Origin: Sphingomonadales bacterium
GTDB taxonomy: Bacteria; Pseudomonadota; Alphaproteobacteria; Sphingomonadales; Sphingomonadaceae
NCBI GenBank assembly: GCA_017309275.1
Contig: JAFKLT010000055.1
Location: 1-64,000 of the forward strand
Direction: 5' to 3'
DNA: 64,000 bases
Part shown: positions 41,815 to 50,476 of the stretch, piece after piece
Layout: the number at the start of each line of letters is the position of its first letter
How positions within the stretch are numbered: the first letter of the stretch is position 1
Program-made: the position numbers and the translations under genes
Notes under the pieces: generated by a model
What the model was told of the DNA's origin: nothing
Seen by the model: only the letters and a program-made list of their open reading frames with translations
The model's database searches: none

Positions 41815-42203
41815 GGCTGGCGCTCCGGACGAAAGGCATAGGTCGATCGCCGGTCGTCGAACGCGACGACGGCAAAGGTCATCGGCATCCCGATGGCAAG
41901 GTCGGCGGGGGCCGCGTCGACGATGCGCGTCTCGACGATAACCTCGCCGGGCAGCTCGACATAGCCGATCAGGAACGGCTGAAAGGGCTGGGGTCCGCTA
42001 TAGGGTTCCTTGGGTTCGAAACCCTGTGTGGTCCATGACCAAAGCGTGCCGCAGCGTGAGAGCGCGACAGGCTCGACCAGCGTGGCGGCATCGCCCGACG
42101 GCACGGGAAAGACGATCTCTCCATCCCCCCTTCGTCCCCCGATCAGGCGCGGTTCGGCTTCGTCGGTCCACAGGCCCGGGGCGATCGGAGCCAGCATGGT
42201 CAT
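41811..42203 (-). CDS. DUF35 OB-fold protein (ChsH2-like partner of the thiolase)
   Basis: A 130-residue protein of the DUF35 OB-fold family, with the core strands GTLWSWTTQGFEPKEPY, PFLIGYVELPGEVIVETRIVD and IGMPMTFAVVAFDD. Family members usually carry a four-cysteine zinc ribbon before the OB fold; here only one Cys (LSRCG) remains, so the ribbon is degenerate. DUF35 proteins form complexes with thiolase-fold partners and bind the CoA moiety. Start at ATG 42203 overlaps the stop of the acyl-CoA dehydrogenase gene; its own stop overlaps the thiolase start. Confidence 0.82.
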   Translation of the reverse strand: MTMLAPIAPGLWTDEAEPRLIGGRRGDGEIVFPVPSGDAATLVEPVALSRCGTLWSWTTQGFEPKEPYSGPQPFQPFLIGYVELPGEVIVETRIVDAAPADLAIGMPMTFAVVAFDDRRSTYAFRPERQP

Positions 42204-43261
42204 GCCGCCCTCGCATAGTGGACGAGGCAATGCGCCTGGTCGCCGAACAATTTGTCGAGCAGCATCACGCGCTTCAGCGCATGGCCGATCGCAAGCTCGT
42301 CGGTCTGTCCCATTCCGCCATGCATCTGCACCGCTTCGAGTCCGATGCGGATCGCGGCCTCGCCGACGAAGGCTTTCGCGCCCGCGGCAACGCGCGACCA
42401 GTTCGCATCGTCGGTGGTCGGGTCGAGCATCGCGGTACGCAGCACCATCGAGCGTGCCTGTTCGACCGCGGCATAACATTCGACGAGCCGGTGCTGGAGC
42501 GCCTGAAAACTGCCGATCGCGGCGCCGAACTGCTGGCGCTCGCCGACATAGGTAAGCGTGTCGTCGAACATCGTCTGCGCAAGCCCCAGCATCTCGGCAG
42601 CCGCGAGCAGGCGGGCGTCGCCGATGGCGCGCTCGAACCGCGCGTCGGGCAGGTCGCTGACCTCGGCCGGGGTTCGGTGCAGGTCGATCGTCGCGGCGTG
42701 CGACCCGTCGATTACGGGATAGGCCTGGCGCACGACACCCGCCGCGTCGGGCGCGACCTTTGCCAGGCGATGGCCCGCGGTGGTGACGAGCAGCGTGTCG
42801 GCAAGCGGAGCGCCCAGCACGAACGTCTTGGCGCCGGAGATATGGCCGTCCTCGACACGGGTTCCGACAGCCTCGGTCTCGAAACGGCGTCCGGGTTCGG
42901 CGAAGGCGACCGCCGCCAGTCGCGTACCCGCCAACAACTCTTCGACCAGCGCGCCATCGCCCGCCGCCGCCGCCAGCCGGATCGGCAGCACGCCATTCTC
43001 CAGCCACGGATCGATCGCATTCCCCTTGCCCAGCGCCTCCGCCACCAGCGCCAGGTCGACCATGGTTCCGCCGATGCCGCCCATCGCCTCCGGCGCGGCG
43101 AGCGCCAGCAGTCCCAGGTCGGCGACCTCCTGCCAGCGCGCCCGGGGGTAACCGCCGTCGCTCTTGCGCATCGCGTGCCGTGCGGCAACGTCGACCGATC
43201 CCAGGAAGCGGGCGATCGTGTCGCGGGTCAACCGCTGGTCGTCGTCGAGATCGAAATTCAT
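42200..43261 (-). CDS. Acyl-CoA dehydrogenase, short form (353 aa)
   Basis: A shorter acyl-CoA dehydrogenase-like subunit opening MNFDLDDDQRLTRDTIARFLG, with LGLLALAAPEAMGGIGGT, RQQFGAAIGSFQALQHRLVE, and QMHGGMGQTDELAIGHALKR. The central beta domain is abridged compared with the 402-residue enzyme, as in the smaller subunits of heteromeric steroid acyl-CoA dehydrogenases. It may need its partner for a full FAD/CoA site. Overlaps both neighbours (P450 upstream, DUF35 downstream) by four bases. Confidence 0.87.
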   Translation of the reverse strand: MNFDLDDDQRLTRDTIARFLGSVDVAARHAMRKSDGGYPRARWQEVADLGLLALAAPEAMGGIGGTMVDLALVAEALGKGNAIDPWLENGVLPIRLAAAAGDGALVEELLAGTRLAAVAFAEPGRRFETEAVGTRVEDGHISGAKTFVLGAPLADTLLVTTAGHRLAKVAPDAAGVVRQAYPVIDGSHAATIDLHRTPAEVSDLPDARFERAIGDARLLAAAEMLGLAQTMFDDTLTYVGERQQFGAAIGSFQALQHRLVECYAAVEQARSMVLRTAMLDPTTDDANWSRVAAGAKAFVGEAAIRIGLEAVQMHGGMGQTDELAIGHALKRVMLLDKLFGDQAHCLVHYARAA

Positions 43262-44505
43262 GCGCGCCGCCGAAAGGTGATCGGCAGGGCGGTGAGCCCG
43301 CGCAGCAGCATGTTCGGCGGCCAGCTCGGCGTGTGGCCTTCCGCGACACGAAAATCGGTCAGGCGGGTCAGCAGTTCGGAATAGGCGACCGCCATTTCCT
43401 TGCGGCTCAGCATATTGCCGACGCACATGTGGATTCCCTTGCCGAACGCCAGATGGCTGCGCGCATTGGTGCGCTCCATGTCGAAGCGGTCGGGGTCGGG
43501 ATATTTGGCGGGATCGCGGTTTGCCGCGGCATAGCGAAGCTGCACCATCGCGCCTTTCGGAATCGCGACACCGCCGAGTTCGGCGTCTTTCAGCACCATG
43601 CGCCACATCCCCGCGGTCGGACTTTCGATACGCAGCACTTCTTCGACCAGGTTGATGATCGCCCGTTCGTTACCCTCGTCGGCGGCTGCGACCGCTTTCG
43701 CCATCTGGTCCGGATTCTCGATCAGCTGGAGTAATCCACCGGCGAGTGCCGAGGTCGTCGTCTCGTTTCCCGCGACCATCAGCTGCTGCATGATCGAAAG
43801 GATTTCGGCGTCCTCCAACGGACGTTCGCCATCGACCTCGGCATAGACCAGGTCGGAGAGCAGGTCGTCGGTGCGGTTGGCGCGGCGCTCGTCGATCTTC
43901 GCCTTCACGAAATGCTGGAACTCGACGACCTCGCGCGCGCATTCCAGCTCGCGCTCCTTGGGGATCATCCGGCCCAGCCGGTCGACGAAGGCGTCGGACC
44001 ATCGCTTCACCTTGTCCAGATCGTCATTGGTCATGCCGATCTGGCTTGCAATCATCGCGACGGGCAGCGGAATTCCGAAATCCTGGACGAAATCGGCTTC
44101 ACCCTTTGCCGCCATCCTGTCGATCAGATCGATCACGACGCCGCGCATATCCTCTTCGATCGCGGCGACGCGCTTCATCGAAAAGGCCAGGTTGACCAGC
44201 TTGCGGAAGCGCGTGTGGACGGGCGGATCGGCGGTCAACAGCGTGTCGACCTGCGGCCAGCCTTCGGACAGGATCGCCGCGACGTCGCCATCCTCGGCCA
44301 TCGCGCCCGACAACGTCCCCTGAAAATTGTTGGAAAATGTATCGACCTCGCCCGTTGCCTGCGCGCAAAGGTCATAAGACAGGACGAGGAACATGCCGTC
44401 CGACAATTGAACGACGGGGCTTTTGGGCAGCCAGGCGCGATAATAGTCGAACGGGTCCGCGATCACCTGCGGGTCGAAAAAACTGCTTGCGGCGATATCG
44501 TTCAC
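43258..44505 (-). CDS. Cytochrome P450 (CYP125-like context)
   Basis: A complete 415-residue soluble bacterial P450. It shows the oxygen-activating I-helix AGNETTT, the EEVLRIESP ExxR motif, and the haem-thiolate loop FGKGIHMCVG with C361. Being first of P450-ACAD-DUF35-thiolase, it sits where CYP125 starts the M. tuberculosis igr operon and oxidises the cholesterol side-chain terminus to a carboxylate; a similar terminal hydroxylation of an isoprenoid-like chain is a reasonable guess. No ferredoxin or reductase is nearby. 75 bases separate it from the ThuA gene upstream. Confidence 0.92.
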   Translation of the reverse strand: MNDIAASSFFDPQVIADPFDYYRAWLPKSPVVQLSDGMFLVLSYDLCAQATGEVDTFSNNFQGTLSGAMAEDGDVAAILSEGWPQVDTLLTADPPVHTRFRKLVNLAFSMKRVAAIEEDMRGVVIDLIDRMAAKGEADFVQDFGIPLPVAMIASQIGMTNDDLDKVKRWSDAFVDRLGRMIPKERELECAREVVEFQHFVKAKIDERRANRTDDLLSDLVYAEVDGERPLEDAEILSIMQQLMVAGNETTTSALAGGLLQLIENPDQMAKAVAAADEGNERAIINLVEEVLRIESPTAGMWRMVLKDAELGGVAIPKGAMVQLRYAAANRDPAKYPDPDRFDMERTNARSHLAFGKGIHMCVGNMLSRKEMAVAYSELLTRLTDFRVAEGHTPSWPPNMLLRGLTALPITFRRRA

Positions 44506-44580
44506 GCGCCTCTTCCCTCGATCTTCTCTTTATACGCGCAACTATATGCAGCCGCTCCGGCGGCGCGATGCACAATTTCG

Positions 44581-45357
44581 TTAGGCCGCGGCGACATGGG
44601 CGAGGGCGTTCGCGAGCAGCCGGCGAAGGTTCGGATCGGCGTAGGCGGCGGGTCCGTCGCCGGGCTGGACATAGACGAGGCGGCCGGCGCCGACCGGCTT
44701 TTCCCACGCGATGACCGCGTTTTCGGGGCGATGGTTCCAGTCGGCGTTGCTGAACATCCGACCCGCGACCGCCTGTGCCGCCGAATAGAAATTGTCGCGG
44801 ACGAATTCATGGTCGGCGCGAAGCAGAGGCGTCATGGCGCCCCAGACCGGCGCGAGATACAGCTCGTCGCAGAGTGGAAAGCGCGGTGGCAGGCCGGCGG
44901 TCACCGGATGATCGGGATCGAGGACGACCGCGTCATATTGCACCGCGTGGCGATAGCCCGAGTCGAGATGCGCCTCGCCATGCACCTCTCCGGCGGAATA
45001 GAGGAAGCGTCCGCCGATCATGTCGGCCCATTCGGGCCACTCGGCCCAGCCCGCGATCGCATGGTGCATCGCGACGGCTCCGCCGCCGCGCGCGAAATAG
45101 GCGGCGATCGCGCGGCGATAGGTCCAGGATGGCGCGCGCGTGGTCGCCCGGCCTTCGGCGAAACTATATCCGGGCATGTCGTAAAAGAGGATGGCATCGG
45201 CCGCCTCCGCCGCGCCCGACGCGACGGCCGCCTCGGCCTCCGGATGGATCAGGTGCGTCGCGGTCCATCCGTCGAGGCTGGCGAGCAGCTCCGCAAAGGG
45301 TTCGGCTTCATAGGGGTGGCCGCCTGACAGGACGAGAAGGCGGCGCGTCCCGGTCAT
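44581..45357 (-). CDS. ThuA domain protein (first)
   Basis: A 258-residue ThuA-like protein with a class-I glutamine-amidotransferase-like fold: RLLVLSGGHPYEAEPF at the first strand, ADAILFYDMPGY, GGAVAMHHAIAGW, GGRFLYSAGEVHGEA and the DHPVTAGLPPRFPLCDELY segment that marks ThuA. ThuA proteins act on sugar-like compounds in trehalose utilisation, where ThuB is a 3-ketosugar-forming dehydrogenase; most others are uncharacterised. The ATG overlaps the MDR gene stop. A second ThuA protein is at 59.4 kb. Confidence 0.82.
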   Translation of the reverse strand: MTGTRRLLVLSGGHPYEAEPFAELLASLDGWTATHLIHPEAEAAVASGAAEAADAILFYDMPGYSFAEGRATTRAPSWTYRRAIAAYFARGGGAVAMHHAIAGWAEWPEWADMIGGRFLYSAGEVHGEAHLDSGYRHAVQYDAVVLDPDHPVTAGLPPRFPLCDELYLAPVWGAMTPLLRADHEFVRDNFYSAAQAVAGRMFSNADWNHRPENAVIAWEKPVGAGRLVYVQPGDGPAAYADPNLRRLLANALAHVAAA

Positions 45358-46370
45358 GCGATCTTCAGGATCATCTTGCCCTGGTTGCTGCCCGCGAAGA
45401 GCCGCATGAAGGCGTCGAAGCTGTTCTCGATCCCCGCGTCGATATGCTCGTCGGCGATCAGCCCGCCCTGCTGAAGCCATGCGGCCATTTCCGCCCCGCC
45501 CTCGGCAAAGCGCGGGATATAGTCGGCGACGAGCAGCCCGCGGATCGAGGCGCGGTGGACGATGAGCTGCCAGATGTTGCGCGCGCCGACCTTTTCGACG
45601 CTGTTATATTCGCTGATCAGCCCGCAAAGTCCGATGCGTGCGCCGTGGCGCAGGTTCATCAGCCCGGCGTCGAGGATGTCGCCGCCGACATTTTCAAAGA
45701 TGATGTCGACGCCGTCGGGCGCCTCGGCGCGGATCGCGTCGGCGAGCGCGCCGACATCCTTGCCGTGATAGTCGATCGCCGCGTCGAAGCCGTAGCGCGC
45801 GATCAGGCGCGCGCATTTCTCCGGACCGCCGGCGATACCGATGACCTTGCCCGCGCCCTGGATCCTGGCGATCTGTCCGACGAGCGACCCGACGGCGCCC
45901 GCCGCGCCGGTCACCAGCACGACGTCGCCCGGCTTCGGCTCGCACACCTCGATGTAACCGAAATAGGCGGTCATCCCGACCGCGCCGAGCACCGAGAGAT
46001 AGTTGGTCACGCTGGGCACCAGGCCCGCGTCGATCGGCTGGGTGAAGCCACCCGCGACGCCGATCGAATAATCCTCGATCCCGTTGAGTCCGAGCACCCA
46101 CTGGCCCGGCGCGAAGCCCTCCGCACGGCTCGCCTCGACGATGCCGACCGTGGTCGCGCGCACCGGGCTGCCCAGCGGGATCGGCGGCATATAGCTGGGT
46201 GCGTCGTCCATCCAGCCGCGGATCGCGGGGTCGAGCGAGGCATAATGGTTGCGGATCAGGAACTGCCCCTCCGCGAGTTCGGGCGTCGGTTCGGTCACGA
46301 GCGAGAAATCCGCCTGCACGGGTTCGCCATTCGGACGGCGGACGAGCAGGAAGCGGCGGTTGTCAGGCAT
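45354..46370 (-). CDS. Zinc-independent MDR reductase (CurA/LTB4 dehydrogenase-like)
   Basis: A 338-residue medium-chain reductase. It begins RFLLVRRPNGEPVQADFSLV, has the LDPAIRGWMDD loop, the NADP(H) motif VTGAAGAVGSLVGQIARIQG and IIFENVGGDILDAGL, as in NADPH-dependent enone reductases (CurA, prostaglandin reductase). No structural or catalytic zinc cysteines. It probably reduces the C=C bond of an alpha-beta-unsaturated ketone or related intermediate. Nine bases after the Mo-oxidoreductase stop; ATGA overlap with ThuA. Confidence 0.88.
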   Translation of the reverse strand: MPDNRRFLLVRRPNGEPVQADFSLVTEPTPELAEGQFLIRNHYASLDPAIRGWMDDAPSYMPPIPLGSPVRATTVGIVEASRAEGFAPGQWVLGLNGIEDYSIGVAGGFTQPIDAGLVPSVTNYLSVLGAVGMTAYFGYIEVCEPKPGDVVLVTGAAGAVGSLVGQIARIQGAGKVIGIAGGPEKCARLIARYGFDAAIDYHGKDVGALADAIRAEAPDGVDIIFENVGGDILDAGLMNLRHGARIGLCGLISEYNSVEKVGARNIWQLIVHRASIRGLLVADYIPRFAEGGAEMAAWLQQGGLIADEHIDAGIENSFDAFMRLFAGSNQGKMILKIA

Positions 46371-46379
46371 GGAAACTCC

Positions 46380-48503
46380 TCAGGCGGGAACGATGGAAAC
46401 CGGGATCGCGCTTTGCAGCGACTGGCCGGTTATGGGGTCGTAACGGACGCTCTCGCTGACCAGCCGGTTGGTCGAGGCGCCATGATCGTGGACGCCGTCG
46501 GGACCGATGTCGGGCGCGCCGAAGGCATGCGCCATCGACACGACGCCGGGGCGCATATTCTCTGCCGCGCGCGCGACCGCGACGACCTCGCCCGCTGCCG
46601 ACCGGATGCGGACGATGTCGCCGTCGCTGCACGGTATGCGCGCCAGGTCGTCGGGGTGCAGGAAGGCAGGGTTGGTCGTGCGCTTTGCGCGCAGCGCGGG
46701 CAGATTCTGACCGGTCGAATTGAAGCGGTGCCGGCTGCGCCGCGACACCATGCGCCACGGAAAGTCGGGCGTCGGCTGGTCGGCGGCGGCATAGGCGATC
46801 AGTTCGTCGGGCATCGCGCCCGCCGCGATATCGAACCGGCCGGGTGCATCGGGATCGCCCGCCTCCACTATGGGATGGAGGTCGGGATAGATCACCGCCC
46901 TGCCGTCGACCGTATCGCCGCGCACCTTGCTGGGCGCAACCGTGCAGCCCGCGACCATCAGGTCGAGAAAGGCCTCTTTCGTCGGGCGCGCGTCCATCGG
47001 GCAGGGGCCACCGGCGAGCGGCATTCCGGTGCCGAGGCGGTGCGCCAGCTCCCACAGCATCTCCCATTCCTCGATCAGCCCGTCGGGCGCCTCGATCATC
47101 GCCTCGGTGTAGCGGGCGTAGGGGATTTCATACCACCATTCGGACAGGTTGCTGATGTCCTCGCGCTCCAGGCACATGCGCGGCGCGAGGATATAGTCGG
47201 CGCGTTTCGCGGTCGCGGAGTCGGCGTTGACGTCGATCGAGACGAGCAGGTCGAGCCCGTCGATCGCGCGGGTCATCTTGTCCTGGTCGGGAAAGGCGAC
47301 CACCGGATTGCCGCCGATCACGATCAGCGCGCGCACCTGACCCTCGCCCGGCGTCAGCATCTCGTCGGCCAGCACGTTGCACGGCATTTCCATGCCGAGG
47401 TGCGTCAGGCCGCGGATGCGCGAGGCGGGGAACCCCTTGCCATAGGGCGTCATCGGCGGCGCGACCTGCGCGCGGCGCGGCGTGACGGGGGTGAAGACGC
47501 GCGGGATCGAGCTTTTCTCGCCCTCGCGGCAAAAGCGGCCGCAGATGATGTTGAGCGACGAGACCAGATATTGGGTGAGCGTGCCGTTGCCCGCCATCTC
47601 GGGCCCGGTGCCGGTCGACACGACGCCCTTCCGGCCGCCCGCGAACATCCGCGCAGCGGCGACGAGCTGGCTTTCCTCGACCCCCGCGCGCGCGGCGGCG
47701 ACGTCGGGGGTGAAATCCGCGACCGCGCGCTGCAGTTCGTCGAGCCCGTCGACATAGCGCTGGACGAACGCCTTGTCGTACAGCCCCTCGGCCAGGATGA
47801 CGTGGATGATCCCCGCCAGCAGCGCCGGATCCTCGCCCGGTCGCACCGGCAGGTGGATATGCGCGAGCGCGGCGACGTCGCTCTGCCGCGGATCGGCGAC
47901 GATCAGCTTCAGCCCGTCCTCCAGCGCGTCGCGCAGCCGGCGCGAGGGGGAGAAGGGCGGCAGGCCGCCCGGCGGACCATAGTGCGAGACGATCGGATTG
48001 TTGCCGATGAAAAAGGCGACGTCGGCCTCGCTGAACGTGTGCATCCCGCCCATCCAGCTGCCGTAGCGCATCGTCGTATAGACCTTGGCCGGCTGGTCGA
48101 GCGTGACGGAGGTATAGATGTTGCGCGTGCCGAGCCCTTGCGCGAAGGACATGGCGCTGCCGACCCCGGCGCTGTTCTGAAAGGCGTAGGTGCCGCCATA
48201 GACGGCGACCGCGTGCGGGCCATGCTCGGCGACGATCGCGGCCAGCCGGGCTGCGATCTCGTCCAGCGCCTGCTCGGTCGCGATGTCGGCGAAGCCCTGC
48301 GGTCCGCGCTTCTGCGAAACCGTCAGTCGCTGCGGGCCATGATGCGCTTCGGCAAGCTGGCGTCCCTTGATACAGGTATAGCCGCCGAACACCGGGTCGT
48401 CGGGGTCGCCCTGCACCTTGGTCACGCGCCCCTCGTCGATGGTGACGAGCATGGCGCAATTGGCATGGCAAAAGCGGCAGAAGCTGCGGCGGACCTCGGG
48501 CAT
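46380..48503 (-). CDS. Cytoplasmic molybdopterin oxidoreductase of the DMSO reductase family
   Basis: A 707-residue catalytic subunit. The N-terminal 4Fe-4S site is C9-x2-C12-x3-C16...C44 (CRFCHANC, CIKG). The molybdopterin domains follow (FFIGNNPIVSH, LIVADPRQSD, LIVIGGNP), with a final MoCo-binding domain from about residue 590 (FNSTGQNLPALRAKR). By hand alignment the Mo-ligand position, seven residues after the N-I pair, is Asp (D136 in NIYTSVTLD), like NarG and hydrocarbon-hydroxylating enzymes rather than Cys/Ser. There is no Tat signal and no electron-transfer or membrane subunit gene beside it. The start at 48503 follows GGGAGAGAG. First gene of the long minus-strand operon. Substrate unknown. 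Confidence 0.88.
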   Translation of the reverse strand: MPEVRRSFCRFCHANCAMLVTIDEGRVTKVQGDPDDPVFGGYTCIKGRQLAEAHHGPQRLTVSQKRGPQGFADIATEQALDEIAARLAAIVAEHGPHAVAVYGGTYAFQNSAGVGSAMSFAQGLGTRNIYTSVTLDQPAKVYTTMRYGSWMGGMHTFSEADVAFFIGNNPIVSHYGPPGGLPPFSPSRRLRDALEDGLKLIVADPRQSDVAALAHIHLPVRPGEDPALLAGIIHVILAEGLYDKAFVQRYVDGLDELQRAVADFTPDVAAARAGVEESQLVAAARMFAGGRKGVVSTGTGPEMAGNGTLTQYLVSSLNIICGRFCREGEKSSIPRVFTPVTPRRAQVAPPMTPYGKGFPASRIRGLTHLGMEMPCNVLADEMLTPGEGQVRALIVIGGNPVVAFPDQDKMTRAIDGLDLLVSIDVNADSATAKRADYILAPRMCLEREDISNLSEWWYEIPYARYTEAMIEAPDGLIEEWEMLWELAHRLGTGMPLAGGPCPMDARPTKEAFLDLMVAGCTVAPSKVRGDTVDGRAVIYPDLHPIVEAGDPDAPGRFDIAAGAMPDELIAYAAADQPTPDFPWRMVSRRSRHRFNSTGQNLPALRAKRTTNPAFLHPDDLARIPCSDGDIVRIRSAAGEVVAVARAAENMRPGVVSMAHAFGAPDIGPDGVHDHGASTNRLVSESVRYDPITGQSLQSAIPVSIVPA

Positions 48504-48621
48504 CGTCTCTCTCCCTGATCGCACCCTAGGCCGGCGGTGCCATCAATCGACTGGCACTTTTGGCGGTGGTTGCCCCCGCGAAGCGGGCGCAATTTCGGGG
48601 TCGAAACAGGGGAGAGTATCG

Positions 48622-49620
48622 ATGCCGACATCGCGCCAATGGCTGCTGAACGGACATCCGCGCGGACGCGGGATCGAGGATGGCGATTTCCGTCTGGTGG
48701 AGACCGATGTCGGTGCGCCGGGTGCGGGCGAGCTGTTGCTCCGCACGCTCTATCTCGGCTTCGATCCGGCGCAGAAGGGCTGGATGGAGAATATCGCCGA
48801 CTATGTCGCGCCGATGGCGATCGGCGACGTGATGCGCGGCAGCGGGATCAGCGAGGTCGTCGAAAGCAACCATTCCGCCTTCGCCGTGGGCGACCTGGTG
48901 ACGGGGTCGACCGGCTGGACCGAATGGCATCTGTCGAACGGCGAGGGATTGGTGAAGATCGACACCGCGCTGCCGCCGACGGCGATGCTTTCGGTCCTGG
49001 GGACGACCGGGGTCACCGCCTATTGCGGCCTGTTCAAGGTCGGCCGGCCGGTCGCGGGCGACACGGTGCTGGTGTCGGGCGCCGCGGGCGCGACGGGATC
49101 GGTCGTCGGCCAACTCGCGAAGATCGCTGGATGCCGCGCGGTCGGCATCGCGGGCGGCGAGGACAAGTGCCGCTGGCTGGTCGAGGAGGCGGGCTATGAC
49201 GCCGCGATCGATTACAAGGCGGGCGACGTGCGGCGGCAGATTCGCGAACATTGCCCCGGCGGCGTCAATGTCATCTTCGACAATGTCGGCGGCGCGATCC
49301 TGAACGACATGCTGGGCGAGATCGCGACCGGCGCGCGCGTCGCGGTGTGCGGCGGCATCAGCCGGTACGAGATGGGGACGCTGCCGGCCGGGCCGCAGAA
49401 TTATTTCAACCTGATCTTTCGCCGCGGGTCGATGGCGGGCTTCATCGTCATCGACTGGGCGAATGAATTTCCCGAAATCCGCAGGCGGCTCGAAGGCTTC
49501 GTCCAGGACGGGCGGCTCAATTACCGCGAGGATGTGCAGCACGGGTTCGAAAATGCGCCCGCGACGCTGAAGCGCCTGTTCAGCGGCCAGAACCGCGGCA
49601 AGCAACTCTTGAAACTCTAG
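48622..49620 (+). CDS. Zinc-independent MDR reductase (second)
   Basis: A 332-residue NADP-dependent reductase paralogous to the one at 45.4 kb: LGFDPAQKGWMEN, VSGAAGATGSVVGQLAKIAG, VIFDNVGGAILND. The C-terminus EDVQHGFENAPATLKRLFSGQNRGKQL is typical of the CurA group. Two similar enone reductases flanking the Mo enzyme suggest successive double-bond reductions or different ring positions. GGGGAGAG precedes the ATG. It is divergent from the Mo-oxidoreductase gene (118-bp promoter gap) and followed by an SDR after 10 bases. Confidence 0.88.
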   Translation: MPTSRQWLLNGHPRGRGIEDGDFRLVETDVGAPGAGELLLRTLYLGFDPAQKGWMENIADYVAPMAIGDVMRGSGISEVVESNHSAFAVGDLVTGSTGWTEWHLSNGEGLVKIDTALPPTAMLSVLGTTGVTAYCGLFKVGRPVAGDTVLVSGAAGATGSVVGQLAKIAGCRAVGIAGGEDKCRWLVEEAGYDAAIDYKAGDVRRQIREHCPGGVNVIFDNVGGAILNDMLGEIATGARVAVCGGISRYEMGTLPAGPQNYFNLIFRRGSMAGFIVIDWANEFPEIRRRLEGFVQDGRLNYREDVQHGFENAPATLKRLFSGQNRGKQLLKL

Positions 49621-49630
49621 GGAGAGGCAT

Positions 49631-50440
49631 ATGGGCAGGCTGGCCGGCAAGCGCGCCGTCATCATCGGCGCGGCATCGACGGGAAACATGGCGCAGGTGA
49701 CCGCGCGAATCTTCGCGCGCGAGGGCGCGACGGTGATGGTCGCGGGACGCCGGCAGGAACCGCTCGACGCGCTCGCGGCGGAAATCGGCGGCCATGCCGC
49801 GCTGTGCGACATCACCGACAAGGCGTCGGTCTTCGCGCTCGCCGATGCGGCGCGGGCGAAGATGGGCGGGGTCGACGTCGCGTTGAACGCCAGCGGCTGG
49901 GGTCTGCTGAAGCCGTTGCTGGAGGTGACGGAGGAAGAGCTGGACGCGATCGTCGCGTTGCAGTTCACCGGCGTGCATCATTTCCTGCAGGCGTTCGTCG
50001 GCGCGATGCTGGCGAACGAGCCGAGCGGCGGGTCGATCATCCAGATCTCGTCGGCGACGACGCGCTCGCCGATCAGCAACCACGCCGCCTATATCGGCAC
50101 CAAGACCGGGTCCGAGGCGCTGATCCGCTGCGTCGCCAATGATTTCGGCGCCGCGGGCATCCGCGCGAATATCGTCTCGCCGGCGTTCACGGAATCGCCG
50201 ATGACGCAGGGCGCCTTTGCGACCCCCGGGCTGGTCGACGCCTTTCTGCCGCGCTATCCGCTCGGGCGGCTCAACACCGCCGAGGATGTCGCCAATGCCT
50301 GTCTGTGGCTGGCGAGCGACGAGGCCTTTGTGACGGGCGAGAATTTGCAGCCCAACGGCGGACTCGCGCTGCGCGGCAATCCGCAAGAGGGCGATATCGC
50401 GGCGGCGGTGGGCGCGGCGATGGCGAAGCTGCAAAACTGA
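49631..50440 (+). CDS. SDR-family oxidoreductase
   Basis: A 269-residue SDR. The cofactor loop is atypical (GAASTGNMAQ instead of GxxxGIG), closer to the enoyl-ACP-reductase-like branch. Catalytic residues appear as SSATTRSP and Y-x3-K (AAYIGTKTG). The substrate region ENLQPNGGLALRG ends with a short C-terminal helix. Probably oxidises or reduces an alcohol/ketone intermediate. AGGGAGAGG lies before the ATG. Last gene of a two-gene transcript with the MDR reductase. Confidence 0.87.
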   Translation: MGRLAGKRAVIIGAASTGNMAQVTARIFAREGATVMVAGRRQEPLDALAAEIGGHAALCDITDKASVFALADAARAKMGGVDVALNASGWGLLKPLLEVTEEELDAIVALQFTGVHHFLQAFVGAMLANEPSGGSIIQISSATTRSPISNHAAYIGTKTGSEALIRCVANDFGAAGIRANIVSPAFTESPMTQGAFATPGLVDAFLPRYPLGRLNTAEDVANACLWLASDEAFVTGENLQPNGGLALRGNPQEGDIAAAVGAAMAKLQN

Positions 50441-50442
50441 AT

Positions 50443-50473
50443 ATCCTCCCCATACCTTCGGCACCGGGAGGAT
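50443..50473. terminator. Bidirectional terminator-like hairpin
   Basis: ATCCTCCC (50443-50450) and GGGAGGAT (50466-50473) form a perfect 8-bp stem with a 15-base loop in the 36-bp gap between the converging SDR and acyl-CoA ligase genes. Confidence 0.55.
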
Positions 50474-50476
50474 CGT

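Noticed and set aside
44775-48518. Very long plus-strand frame (1247 codons) opposite ThuA, MDR and Mo-oxidoreductase genes
   Set aside because: All three minus-strand genes have clear family motifs and start sites; the opposite frame spans gene boundaries and has no recognisable domain.
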